A stretch of 64,000 nt of DNA from Citromicrobium bathyomarinum (GTDB lineage: Bacteria > Pseudomonadota > Alphaproteobacteria > Sphingomonadales > Sphingomonadaceae), in contig NZ_JAINWL010000004.1 of assembly GCF_021021475.1 (NCBI RefSeq), positions 1-64,000 of the forward strand, in the 5' to 3' direction. Each line of letters starts with the position of its first letter. Within the stretch, counting starts at the first letter, position 1. Of this stretch, positions 1 through 7,447 are shown one piece after another. Below the pieces are notes generated by a model that was not told the origin of the DNA, did not search any database, and saw only the letters and a list, made by a program, of their open reading frames with translations. Position numbers and translations under genes: made by a program.

Positions 1-1134
1 GCTGATGAGCTGTGCGGTCTGAAAATCCCTCACCCCAAAGAAGGTACGTAGCTGCGCCGATCCGATGAACGACTGAAGTGTCGCGGCATCGAAGTTGCGG
101 ATGATCTGGCCGACATCTTGGAACAGAGCGATGGTGCGGACCCCCTCTCCGCGCCCGAACGTGAAAGCCTGTAGAAGGGATTCGAAGCGGCCCATCTGCC
201 CGGCTTCATCCACAATCATCGTCAGTCGCGGCGCTTGCGGGGCGCGGCCCTTATAGAGGCGGCTGACGGTAAAGAGCACTCGCAACAGGGGCGAAAGTAT
301 CCCGATATATTCCATCGGCACGAGGGCGAAAAAACTGGTGGTCTGCTGCGCGTCGGTGAGATCGCGGAGCGAGAAGTCCACGCCGTCAAGGCTGGCCATG
401 ACGGTCGGGTCGTTGAGGAAGTGCAAGTGCGCCTTGATTGTGCCGAGAATCGCTCCGAACTCGCGCGGCGCGTTCTGCTGCTTCTGCCAGATTTCTCCGG
501 CTGCCACGCGAACGTCGGGGTGGATTGAGCGCTCCATCGCGGACAGCTCTGCGTCCCACGCGACCGGATCGCTCTCGATCATGGCGAGTTGCCGGGCGAG
601 TGCCGGAAAGCTGCAATGCCCCTCGCGCTCGACGTGCGATTTCAGGAGGGCATCGACCCACTGGCGTGCTCGAAGTTCAAAATACTGGCCGTTGGCGCTG
701 CCCGACAGCGGAATTAGCGAGGCGGAAATGAAAGCACAGTCGGCATGCAAGCGCGGATCATTGGATTGCAGAATATCGAGCGGGTTGAGGGAGTGGCTCG
801 CGAGACCATGCAGCCCAAAGGGTTTGAAGCTGTAGACGAAGCTGCGCGCCTTGGCGAAGGCGGGCATGGTGGTTGCGAGCAACTCACCGCGCGGATCGAG
901 CACCCATAACGGGCGGTGCGCCATCCGAATGATGGCCTCCATCCCCCAATCTCTGGCCTTGCCCGATCCCGCCCCGCCGAAAATCAGGCCGGGGGAATCG
1001 GATTCCAATGCAAGGCGGCGCTTGCCGCTATAACCGACATGGATGCCGTCGGGTGTGAAAAGCCGCGCATGGGCGATTTCCTCGTCCATGCTCCAGCGAG
1101 CCGAGCCGTGGCGATAATACTCCTTGTCAGACAT
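1..1134 (-). CDS. Type IV coupling protein, VirD4/TraG family (3' end outside window)
   Basis: 378 codons are visible and the frame is still open at the left edge. The product resembles coupling ATPases that bring the relaxase-DNA complex to a type IV secretion channel at the inner membrane. A Walker A-like loop GGAGSGKA lies at residues 53-60; the usual Ser/Thr is Ala, a kind of variation also seen in VirD4/TraG proteins. A Walker B stretch ends in Asp309-Glu310 (motif IVDEAGQ). The start at 1134 has an AAGGAAT-type ribosome site. No N-terminal membrane helices are seen, unlike classical VirD4; the two tiny membrane proteins just upstream might provide membrane contact (inference). I read through the G-run near 150 and found the frame intact. 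Family assignment is firm; the element type it serves is inferred. Confidence 0.85.
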   Translation of the reverse strand, partial: MSDKEYYRHGSARWSMDEEIAHARLFTPDGIHVGYSGKRRLALESDSPGLIFGGAGSGKARDWGMEAIIRMAHRPLWVLDPRGELLATTMPAFAKARSFVYSFKPFGLHGLASHSLNPLDILQSNDPRLHADCAFISASLIPLSGSANGQYFELRARQWVDALLKSHVEREGHCSFPALARQLAMIESDPVAWDAELSAMERSIHPDVRVAAGEIWQKQQNAPREFGAILGTIKAHLHFLNDPTVMASLDGVDFSLRDLTDAQQTTSFFALVPMEYIGILSPLLRVLFTVSRLYKGRAPQAPRLTMIVDEAGQMGRFESLLQAFTFGRGEGVRTIALFQDVGQIIRNFDAATLQSFIGSAQLRTFFGVRDFQTAQLIS

Positions 1135-1151
1135 GCGATGGTATTCCTTCG

Positions 1152-1183
1152 AAAACAAAAAAGGGCGACCCGAAGGCCGCCCT
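1152..1183 (-). terminator. Rho-independent terminator before the coupling-protein gene
   Basis: On the minus strand a 9-bp stem (arms 1162-1170 and 1175-1183, one mismatch, GAA-type loop) is followed by a run of T (1152-1161). It lies between the stop of the 48-residue protein and the start of the coupling-protein gene, so it would end or attenuate transcription coming from the small genes. Confidence 0.65.
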
Positions 1184-1205
1184 AAAAAGGTGATTGGATT
1201 TGTGA

Positions 1206-1352
1206 TTATCCGGCGCACTGAGCGACGATCAGCAGCCCGATGAAGATCACAGCAATGCCGCCGAGGATGTCGGACAGGCTCGTCTTGTTCTGCTTCGGGC
1301 CGTAGACCGGAATGTGACCTTTGAGTTCGATTTCGGGATTCTTTTTCGCCAT
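1206..1352 (-). CDS. Small single-helix membrane protein (48 aa)
   Basis: A 48-residue protein with a charged N-terminal half and one predicted membrane helix at about residues 28-45, ending QCAG. I chose the ATG at 1352 because a GGAGG site lies 7 bases upstream; a longer reading would start inside that ribosome site region without support. It sits directly upstream of the VirD4/TraG gene on the same strand. Neither family nor function is recognised. By position it may anchor or assist the coupling protein, which is a guess. Confidence 0.65.
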   Translation of the reverse strand: MAKKNPEIELKGHIPVYGPKQNKTSLSDILGGIAVIFIGLLIVAQCAG

Positions 1353-1434
1353 AGCGGCCTCCGTGGTTTGAGGCTGCCCCGCCAACCGGAACAGCCCCAA
1401 TGGGATGGCACGATTCGAAACTGGTCTTGGGGGG

Positions 1435-1569
1435 TTAGGCCGTGAGCATCCCGCCGATCAGCACGCCCAGCATGAAGCTGAGAAAGCACACGGTCGGCCA
1501 GTCGGGACCGTATGGGCCGAACGGGCCGATCTCGCGTTCCGGGATGCAGGTGTATTTTGGTCTCGACAT
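1435..1569 (-). CDS. Small membrane protein with Gly-Pro-rich linker (44 aa)
   Basis: A 44-residue reading frame with a ribosome site GGAG 7 bases before the ATG at 1569. The N-terminal half is rich in Pro, Gly and aromatics (FGPYGPDWP near residues 17-25) and the C-terminal half is one hydrophobic helix (about 26-43) with a GxxxG-like pattern. It is 82 bases upstream of the 48-residue membrane protein on the same strand and belongs to the coupling-protein cluster. Function unknown; the gene is short, so the call rests on the ribosome site and the clean hydrophobic segment. Confidence 0.55.
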   Translation of the reverse strand: MSRPKYTCIPEREIGPFGPYGPDWPTVCFLSFMLGVLIGGMLTA

Positions 1570-1956
1570 GAAGGGTCTCCAGCGATTGCGACTGGATGGA
1601 TCTTGCCAGCGGACACAAATGGGCTTGGGGGGATTGCCTGATTGAATGAAAAAGCAGGTTTGCATCCTGCAAACCTCTGGCTCACGCCGAGTGTGGGGGT
1701 AGCAAGGGCAAGGAGGCTCCGAACGAGGGTTCGCAGCCAAAGGCTGTGGAGACGTTTGGATGCCTTGCCCGCGCGAGGGGCGAAGCCCCATAGTAATGCA
1801 TGAGGGATCGTCACCCGTATGGGCCGAGACGCGTAGCGGCTCGGTGGCGAAGCCATAGAGCCCGCCCGGATGCCATTCCCAGAAAATGCACAACTATTTT
1901 TGTGTTCTCGTCAAAATGTGAGAGAATTTCGCAACAGATTCATTGATGAGGATACG
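1570..1956. other. Gene-free structured stretch left of the HEPN/HNH operon
   Basis: No convincing gene. Besides the terminator at 1656-1676 it holds three short hairpins with GAA or GTA loops: 1777-1789 (GGGGC/GCCCC), 1824-1844 (9-bp arms, one mismatch) and 1845-1855 (TGGC/GCCA). The last ~80 bases (1880-1956) are AT-rich and probably hold the operon promoter, though no clear -35/-10 pair is visible. Confidence 0.5.
1656..1676 (-). terminator. Hairpin with T-tract, probable minus-strand terminator
   Basis: A perfect 8-bp stem AGGTTTGC/GCAAACCT (1656-1663, 1669-1676) with a 5-base loop. On the minus strand it is followed by GCTTTTTC, as expected of an intrinsic terminator; on the plus strand no T-run follows. 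No clear minus-strand gene lies immediately upstream of it. Confidence 0.5.
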
Positions 1957-2799
1957 ATGCGAGAACTGCTGACAAAAACCATGGATTACGCCCTTAAGAA
2001 TTGGGAGCGTTGGCTCTTCGGGATTGTCGGTCTGGCCTGCCTAGGACTTGCTTTTCGCTCGCTTCTGTCAAGCGAGGTTGCAGCAGGTTCGGCATTGTTC
2101 GGTATGGCCTTCTTCAGCTTTTTCTATTCGAATCTCGCGCGATTCAAAAGGTTCAAGGGCTTGGGCTTCGAGGCGGAGTTGTGGGAGGACAAGCAAAAGC
2201 AGGCAGCTGATTTGATTGATCGGCTCAAGAGCATTGTGTCCGTCTATACCCGTGAAATCGTCATGAACAATGTGATGCGCGGGCGATGGAGCGATGGAGA
2301 AAGCTGGACAAAGCGCTGGGCGCTTTATGACGAGCTAACCGGGCAGCATACAGAATTGGGGCAGGAAATCGATTTTTCGGACCTGAAACACGAGATGGAC
2401 AGCGTGTTTCTGTTCGACATCTGTCGCCCCCTCGCGTCTTCCTTGAAAAAACAAATTACCATGGGAAGAACAGCGGCCAATGAGCACATACGGCAGAAAT
2501 ACGGATCACCCGTAACCGACTTGGAAGGCCATAATGCCGATCATGCAAAGCTGCGTGAGGTGCAATGCGAATTTGACGATCTTTTTGAGCGCGCAAAAAC
2601 CGAAAATATCGCGCAAGAAATTTTGAAGGAAGCGTTGTCGGCGAAAGCTCTACTCGCAGCTCATTTCGAGATTGAAGTTGAATTCGATCAGGAAGTTGTC
2701 GAGCGCCTTGAGGCGATGACTGGGATCATCGACAAGCGTCCTGTTACCGTAACTCCTAAGCTCATCGAATGGGCGCATTGGCGCGAGGAAGCGAGCTGA
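1957..2799 (+). CDS. Two-helix membrane protein with cytoplasmic domain; first gene of HEPN/HNH operon
   Basis: 280 residues from the ATG at 1957, preceded by GAGG at 1948. An upstream in-frame start at 1870 would add 29 residues with no ribosome site. Two predicted membrane helices (about 18-38 and 42-60) are followed by a conserved-looking GLGFEAELWEDKQ segment (68-80) and a soluble, charged, largely helical region of ~200 residues. No enzymatic motif is visible. It is followed after 7 bases by the HEPN gene and is probably co-transcribed. A membrane sensor or effector tethering the soluble partners is one reading; it is inference. Codon use is less GC-rich than in the chromosomal genes further right. 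Confidence 0.75.
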   Translation: MRELLTKTMDYALKNWERWLFGIVGLACLGLAFRSLLSSEVAAGSALFGMAFFSFFYSNLARFKRFKGLGFEAELWEDKQKQAADLIDRLKSIVSVYTREIVMNNVMRGRWSDGESWTKRWALYDELTGQHTELGQEIDFSDLKHEMDSVFLFDICRPLASSLKKQITMGRTAANEHIRQKYGSPVTDLEGHNADHAKLREVQCEFDDLFERAKTENIAQEILKEALSAKALLAAHFEIEVEFDQEVVERLEAMTGIIDKRPVTVTPKLIEWAHWREEAS

Positions 2800-2806
2800 T
2801 CCGCAA

Positions 2807-4201
2807 ATGACCAGTCAGAGCGAGAAAAATGTCGAAGATGTGCGGGCCATATTGGAAGACTGCGTTCGTATGCAGCAACTCGCGCAAACCGACTTCGAAG
2901 CCCTAAAAGAAGAAATGGATCCGTGGCTTATGCTGCCCCATCCGTCGGGGAACGGGTCGATGTTCACCAGCAAAGTTTCGTCCGAATGCCTTTGGCGACT
3001 GGCTGAAAGGGCGCGTGCATCAAAAGGACTGGAACGGCGCGTAACCCTCGGCAACGTCAAAGACCCTCTCCAAGCTGAGTTGGTCAAGCGTTTCATCAGC
3101 CAGGGTCGTGAAATCGATAAGCGAGAGGTAAGCAAGCTCCTGTCGTGGGCTGCAAAAACGGCGCAGCGTGGCTGCAAATCTCGAACCTATTATCTGCCAG
3201 TGAGATTTACATTCAACACTGAGCCGGAATTTGTCCGGCTCGGACCTGTGGCCTTAATGACGCGTGAGTATGCAGGAGGGAAGCTCGCCCCGGCCATGCG
3301 CGAATATTTGAGGGTTGATCGGTCAAAAATGAGCCAGAAATGGAGCCGGAAACATCTTCGTGAGGGGCTATCCTACTACCAACATTTCAAATGGATCGCC
3401 GAGGTCACAATCATTGGGTGCGACGCCGATACTGGTGAGAAGGAGGCGAAAAAGGCTGTCTCGTCAGCCATTGATTTGCTCCACGTCATACTGTCCCGGC
3501 GGAACACAGATATGCTGCGCGTCGGCGGGCCAGGACTGAGTTCTGACAAGCAATCGCGATTTGTAGTGGATGGCGAAGGAAATCTATCGGTCTCAACATC
3601 TCATGGCGGCTTCGATCAGGTTGGGTTTGCCGATGGTTGGTCGAAGGAATTGGAGCGCGAAGATATTGCTGAGATGTTTCGTCTCGCAGGTATCGCGCTT
3701 CAGTGTCGATCGGACATTACGATCAGTCGCCCCATGAGTGAACGCTACCTCGATGCGGCAATGTGGTTCGGCGAAGCAGTGAGGGATGAAACACTCTCAT
3801 CGCAGGCAGTGAAATATGTGACGGCAATCGAGCGAATTGTTACCGCTGGAAAAACTGAGTCTATCGAACAGACCGTGGCCATTCGGACGGCCGATCTTCT
3901 GTTTAATCCAGACGACCCAGAAGGTTGGGAAGAAAATCGCCAAAAGGTCATGCAGGCCTATCAGTTGCGTTCTCAATTGGTTCACGGGTCGATCTCACCG
4001 TATGACGAAGGTGTAGCCAGCGGTGTGAGCCTGTGCGGCGATTTGGCGGAAGAACTACTGATAGCTACGCTGCATCGGTTCGGCGACGAAACGCTGGAAT
4101 TCGATAGAATTTCAAACCGCCAATATGCCGCGTGGTTTGAAAGCGTGCGCGAGTACGTGGGCACCGCATTGCGCCAGTTGCTGCAAGAAGGTGGGGGCTG
4201 A
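2807..4201 (+). CDS. HEPN-domain protein, ApeA-like C-terminal domain
   Basis: 464 residues. The C-terminal part (about 330-450) matches the pattern of ApeA-like HEPN domains: an AIERIV helix, an Arg in IRTADLL, and the hallmark YQLRSQLVHGS at 385-395, giving R388-x4-H393, the RNase motif of HEPN proteins. The N-terminal ~300 residues have no family I recognise. HEPN proteins with this motif often act as RNases in abortive-infection and toxin systems (established for the family; not shown for this protein). The gene starts 7 bases after the membrane-protein gene and ends 2 bases before the next start, indicating translational coupling. An RNase activity, if real, would suggest the other genes control or trigger it. 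Confidence 0.75.
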   Translation: MTSQSEKNVEDVRAILEDCVRMQQLAQTDFEALKEEMDPWLMLPHPSGNGSMFTSKVSSECLWRLAERARASKGLERRVTLGNVKDPLQAELVKRFISQGREIDKREVSKLLSWAAKTAQRGCKSRTYYLPVRFTFNTEPEFVRLGPVALMTREYAGGKLAPAMREYLRVDRSKMSQKWSRKHLREGLSYYQHFKWIAEVTIIGCDADTGEKEAKKAVSSAIDLLHVILSRRNTDMLRVGGPGLSSDKQSRFVVDGEGNLSVSTSHGGFDQVGFADGWSKELEREDIAEMFRLAGIALQCRSDITISRPMSERYLDAAMWFGEAVRDETLSSQAVKYVTAIERIVTAGKTESIEQTVAIRTADLLFNPDDPEGWEENRQKVMQAYQLRSQLVHGSISPYDEGVASGVSLCGDLAEELLIATLHRFGDETLEFDRISNRQYAAWFESVREYVGTALRQLLQEGGG

Positions 4202-4203
4202 CC

Positions 4204-4818
4204 ATGCGCTATTGGAACAGCAAGGACGAAGTGACCAACGTCAATCTACGGTATCTGGAGAGCATGTCTCGTTCGTGGTCGGGAATCAACGTCGAGCAAT
4301 TTATGGATCGCATTCGCGGCGTGATCGGCGTTGAGAGAATGCTGCCCGAAGCCGTTCGGAAGCATTTCGATCTTCCAAATCTCTTTGTTGGCAGCGCCCC
4401 CTATGATTGGTCACACGAACGGCTTGAGGAAGAGCACAAAAAACTCTGCGCGGCATTATCTGACGGATTGGCGAACGTCGAAAGCGACCCCAGTCTGAAA
4501 AAAGATGGGTCCGCAAGCTTAGATGATCGCCCTGCCTCAAGGGGCGAAGAAGTTTTGGAGGCTGTCGAGGCCTACTCTGATTATCGCGGGTATAATGAAC
4601 TTACAGCCTTGCGCTATTCAGTAGCGGGAACCCATTTGCAGGCGAAGATGGACAGACTGGATAAGTGGCTTCAGCGCAAGCGGCCATCACCCGGAGGGCA
4701 GTCGATCGAATACGAGATCGTCAGTGTGATTGGGGATATTCGACGCCATGCTGACGAGCTTCATCATCAGCCTGCTAGCTATGATTATCAAACCAAGCGT
4801 GACAGAAGCCCGAATTGA
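4204..4818 (+). CDS. Uncharacterised protein, third gene of HEPN/HNH operon
   Basis: 204 residues, acidic-to-basic mixed, mostly predicted helical, with no signal peptide, membrane segment or motif that I recognise. The C-terminal part has a His-rich stretch (RRHADELHHQ near 180-190). The ATG at 4204 is 2 bases after the HEPN gene stop, and its own stop overlaps the earliest possible start of the HNH gene, so it is firmly part of the operon. It could be a partner or inhibitor of the HEPN protein, as small genes beside HEPN genes often are, but the sequence does not show this. Confidence 0.65.
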   Translation: MRYWNSKDEVTNVNLRYLESMSRSWSGINVEQFMDRIRGVIGVERMLPEAVRKHFDLPNLFVGSAPYDWSHERLEEEHKKLCAALSDGLANVESDPSLKKDGSASLDDRPASRGEEVLEAVEAYSDYRGYNELTALRYSVAGTHLQAKMDRLDKWLQRKRPSPGGQSIEYEIVSVIGDIRRHADELHHQPASYDYQTKRDRSPN

Positions 4819-4820
4819 AT

Positions 4821-5996
4821 ATGGTGGCTGTGAAGGACGGAACTTGCTGCATTTATTGTGACGAGCCGCTCGAAGGGGGCGGGTCACTCGAACACATCTG
4901 GCCGCAAGGCTTGGGCGGCGCGGCTTGCCCTGATCCGTGGCGCTCAAACGATGTTTGCCGGAAGTGTAACAGCAAGGCAGGCTTGTGGGTGGATGGACCG
5001 TTTCTAAAAGGCTCATTCACGTTCCATGAGAAGCGGATATCCAACGAGGCCTTCATAGGAAACTCGGTGATCGATCGCGCCGGATACACTTACATGGGTC
5101 AAGAGCGGTCTTTTCCATGTTCGCCCGAAGAGCTTAGTGAGTTCTGGCTCGGCCCGTCCGGCGAAACCTGCCGCTTCGTTCACGCCGATGATGGCGAACG
5201 CTGGGCAACCTACGCGGGCGGAAATCCGATGGATCGCAAAAAGCGCGACCCTGGGCGCGTGTATCTGAGCCTTGTCGATAGAGGGCAAGTGCGAGCCCTG
5301 ATGGCTCTTGCGAGTGTATGTCGCACCTTTCCAAAAGCGAGGGTTCATTGCCTGACACAATTGACGGGCCTCCCGCCGAAACTAGCAGACAGGTTGATTA
5401 GGGGTGTCGAGCGTTCCAAGATTGAGGACAGAGAGATTGAGTGGATCAGAAACGACGCACCTCAAGAGGTACAAGTCCGTGCGACCATAAGCACAAATTT
5501 TGAGCAACGCTTTCTCGGGAAGCTTGCTCTTGGCGTGGGCGCTAACCTACTTGGCAGGGCTCATCTCTCCACATCATATGCAGCATCACTGCGTGATCTC
5601 TTTCATACCGGTAAAGGAAATGAGGTACGCGGAGCCGGGTATTGGCAGGAAGGTCTAGCGGTTCCGTTAGGATTGGAGGGGGCGTGGACACTCTCTCTTT
5701 GGGCGATTGGCGATCTTGCGTTGTTCGTTACCAGTCCCAGCGGCAAAAACATGATGATCGTAGTGGCCCCTGCTGACAGCATTACCGATGATCTCCGCAA
5801 CCGTTTTGGAGACGGACAGTCATGGGTGATTGTGCCAATCCGTAGATTTTGCTCTGAGCCGATCGCACTTCCTGATCTGATCGCGCATAGTCTAAACGGC
5901 CTTCCAGTACCGCAACTCGGCAGGCTATCGGAATGGCGTTCCGAAGCAGAGCAATTATGGGCTGCTGAGGAAACGGAACGCGAAAACGCTGGGTAA
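4821..5996 (+). CDS. HNH endonuclease (HNH_5-like), fourth gene of HEPN/HNH operon
   Basis: 391 residues from the ATG at 4821; a TTG at 4815 overlapping the previous stop is an alternative. Counting from the ATG, the N-terminus carries a zinc-type HNH core: Cys10 and Cys13 (CIYC), SLEHIWPQ with His25, then NDVCRKCN with Cys46, Cys49 and Asn50. This order (CxxC, EH, CxxCN) fits the HNH_5 group of nucleases. The remaining ~330 residues are unlike anything I recognise and may recognise the target. It closes a four-gene unit with the membrane, HEPN and 204-residue proteins. DNA cleavage is expected from the family; the target and trigger are unknown. Confidence 0.75.
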   Translation: MVAVKDGTCCIYCDEPLEGGGSLEHIWPQGLGGAACPDPWRSNDVCRKCNSKAGLWVDGPFLKGSFTFHEKRISNEAFIGNSVIDRAGYTYMGQERSFPCSPEELSEFWLGPSGETCRFVHADDGERWATYAGGNPMDRKKRDPGRVYLSLVDRGQVRALMALASVCRTFPKARVHCLTQLTGLPPKLADRLIRGVERSKIEDREIEWIRNDAPQEVQVRATISTNFEQRFLGKLALGVGANLLGRAHLSTSYAASLRDLFHTGKGNEVRGAGYWQEGLAVPLGLEGAWTLSLWAIGDLALFVTSPSGKNMMIVVAPADSITDDLRNRFGDGQSWVIVPIRRFCSEPIALPDLIAHSLNGLPVPQLGRLSEWRSEAEQLWAAEETERENAG

Positions 5997-6289
5997 TTAC
6001 GGCGGACGTTACCATGGTTCGGTGCAGGTGGGGAGGGAAGTCTCCAAGCCCTGCTCGATGGGTCAAGGGTAGCGCAGAATGCTCCCTTGCCGCGCTGGAG
6101 GCGGCTGGGTTCCGAGGGGCAGGCACGTCCTTTGGTCGATGGGGGAGAGCCGTGAGGCTCGGTTGGGGAGAGCGAAGTCTCCCCGATGGCACTGACCCGC
6201 CCCTGACCCGAAGGTTGGTCATGGGATCGGCGAAGTGCCATTAGGCCGGGAGGGATGGAACGGGAGGCGCGCAGCGGGCCTCCCTTCCC

Positions 6290-6318
6290 AAGATGTATGG
6301 TAATACCATACACATCTT
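6290..6318. repeat. Long imperfect palindrome
   Basis: GTATGGTA-A-TACCATAC forms 8-bp perfect arms; outside it AAGAT/ATCTT extends the stem with a 2-base bulge. No T-run follows on either strand, so it reads better as a protein-binding site, recombination site or cruciform than as a terminator. It lies between two convergent transcription units. Confidence 0.5.
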
Positions 6319-6374
6319 GCCATCAGCACAACATGCACATCTCGCCATCAGCACAACGTGCACATCTCGCATTC
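6311..6374. repeat. 25-bp tandem repeat, about 2.5 copies
   Basis: Two full units at 6311-6335 and 6336-6360 differ at two positions; each begins CACATCT and contains CCATCAGCACAAC. A partial third unit follows (CACATCTCGC, 6361-6370). There is no spacer between units, so it is not a CRISPR array. Confidence 0.75.
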
Positions 6375-6411
6375 ATTCAATTGAAGAAACTGTATCGGAA
6401 TGGTTAGAGAG

Positions 6412-6654
6412 CTATTCTATAATGAACATGGAGCACATACGCCTTTTCTCGTCCTCTAAAAGTTTGCGAATTTCGCTAGCTGATGCCGGAGGCCTACGTT
6501 TCCATTTTTCGTAGCTTTTTGAGATTGCTTGACCTGTCGCGTTACCAATATCATCGATTTCATCTTCATTGGGCTCGCGCCACCTCAGATAATCGCCTGT
6601 TGCGGTTTCTTTTAATAATTCCATAATTAATTCGCGCATCAATGCCATACCCAT
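6412..6654 (-). CDS. Uncharacterised 80-residue protein, AT-rich gene pair
   Basis: An 80-residue charged protein, with no signal peptide or membrane helix. I chose the ATG at 6654, which overlaps the stop of the upstream gene (TGATG); a TTG one codon earlier is possible. The middle is acidic (EPNEDEIDDIG) and the C-terminal half basic (YEKWKRRPP). The coding sequence is strikingly AT-rich for this genome, suggesting recent arrival. A small protein coupled to a larger one is a layout seen in toxin-antitoxin and immunity pairs, but no motif confirms that. Confidence 0.55.
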   Translation of the reverse strand: MGMALMRELIMELLKETATGDYLRWREPNEDEIDDIGNATGQAISKSYEKWKRRPPASASEIRKLLEDEKRRMCSMFIIE

Positions 6655-7406
6655 CAAGGGGCAATATTATCTTCAAGCAGCTCAAAGGCCCGTTTTGATC
6701 TAAATCGGATAATGAAAATGATATGAGAGATTGTTTCTAAATCTAATGCCGATAGCAATTCTCTTTCTTCTGAAATGTTGTCCATCATTTCACGTATTTC
6801 ATTAATCTCATTGTCATTGAGTAATAGAAACCTTTCGATTTTCCTTGTAATAATCTCCCAACGCCCCTGCATCCCGGAGATTGTGAAACTTTCTGGGGTT
6901 GGCGGTGCGAGTGGCTTTTTATGGTGATCGGATAATTCGTCTAAGTTCTCCAAATAATGATCTTTATATTCAGTCCCATGAATAGGAATGTCATTATCCA
7001 AACAGGCGCCCGGAATTGCTCCGATTGCATCTTCAAACGAATGGCCAAAAACAGCCTGATCTACTCTTTGGGCAATTGGCTTCCCTGCATTGGTTAAATG
7101 CAAGTAGTAGTATGTAGCCAGCAGCATTCTCTTGCTGCCACCTTGGCGCTTTGCGAGCTTCGGCCAGCTGTTGGTTACTAGATTTGTAAGATATTCATCG
7201 CCGGAAGATTCTTTTTTGGTAAATTGCCCTGTGTGATGGCCGACCTTCTTAAATAAGAAGTCAAGGTGGTCTTCAAGGTGCTTGTTAGGATCACCGCACA
7301 TCGCTTCTGCAAACGCCGGAATTTCGTCCGATAGGATTGCTGCAATCTGCGGTAGCGCCTCTTCGGGAATCCGCGCTTTGAACAGAACGAAATTTTCTGA
7401 GTTCAC
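6654..7406 (-). CDS. Uncharacterised protein, AT-rich gene pair
   Basis: 250 residues from a GTG at 7406. The protein is soluble and helical, with a segment SKRMLLATYYYLHL (about 92-105) and a C-terminal stretch rich in Ile and Leu. No catalytic motif or known family is evident. It is translationally coupled to the 80-residue protein downstream by a TGATG overlap. The pair is the most AT-rich part of the window and stands apart from the surrounding element genes, a sign of separate acquisition. Ribosome-site support for the GTG is weak, so the exact start is uncertain. Confidence 0.6.
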   Translation of the reverse strand: MNSENFVLFKARIPEEALPQIAAILSDEIPAFAEAMCGDPNKHLEDHLDFLFKKVGHHTGQFTKKESSGDEYLTNLVTNSWPKLAKRQGGSKRMLLATYYYLHLTNAGKPIAQRVDQAVFGHSFEDAIGAIPGACLDNDIPIHGTEYKDHYLENLDELSDHHKKPLAPPTPESFTISGMQGRWEIITRKIERFLLLNDNEINEIREMMDNISEERELLSALDLETISHIIFIIRFRSKRAFELLEDNIAP

Positions 7407-7447
7407 CGCAGACCGCCCCCTTCCCAGCGAGAATGCGGAATAAGAGG

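Larger units (their letters stand above)
5997..6411. other. Gene-free, palindrome-rich stretch right of the HEPN/HNH operon
   Basis: No gene I can support. It holds a chain of short stems: 6147-6160 (GAGCC/GGCTC), 6165-6184 (GGGGAGA/TCTCCCC around GCGAAG), 6204-6221 (TGACC/GGTCA) and 6262-6284 (GGGAGGC/GCCTCCC), then a long AT-rich palindrome and a 25-bp tandem repeat listed separately. The open frames crossing it lack ribosome sites and plausible protein composition. The style resembles the stretch at 1777-1855 on the other side of the operon, although the two are not copies of each other. Confidence 0.5.

Noticed and set aside
120-200. Frameshift in the coupling-protein gene at the G-run near 150
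   Set aside because: Re-reading with five Gs keeps the frame open and gives a normal TraG-type sequence to the edge.
5603-6313. A minus-strand frame from the HNH gene end into the gap at 6 kb
   Set aside because: Arg/Pro/Ser-rich composition without a ribosome site, overlapping the HNH gene.
6311-6374. CRISPR-like repeats
   Set aside because: Units abut directly with no spacers and there are no cas genes.
1870-6400. A retron or other reverse-transcriptase system using the hairpin-rich flanks
   Set aside because: No reverse transcriptase motif is encoded anywhere in the accessory region.
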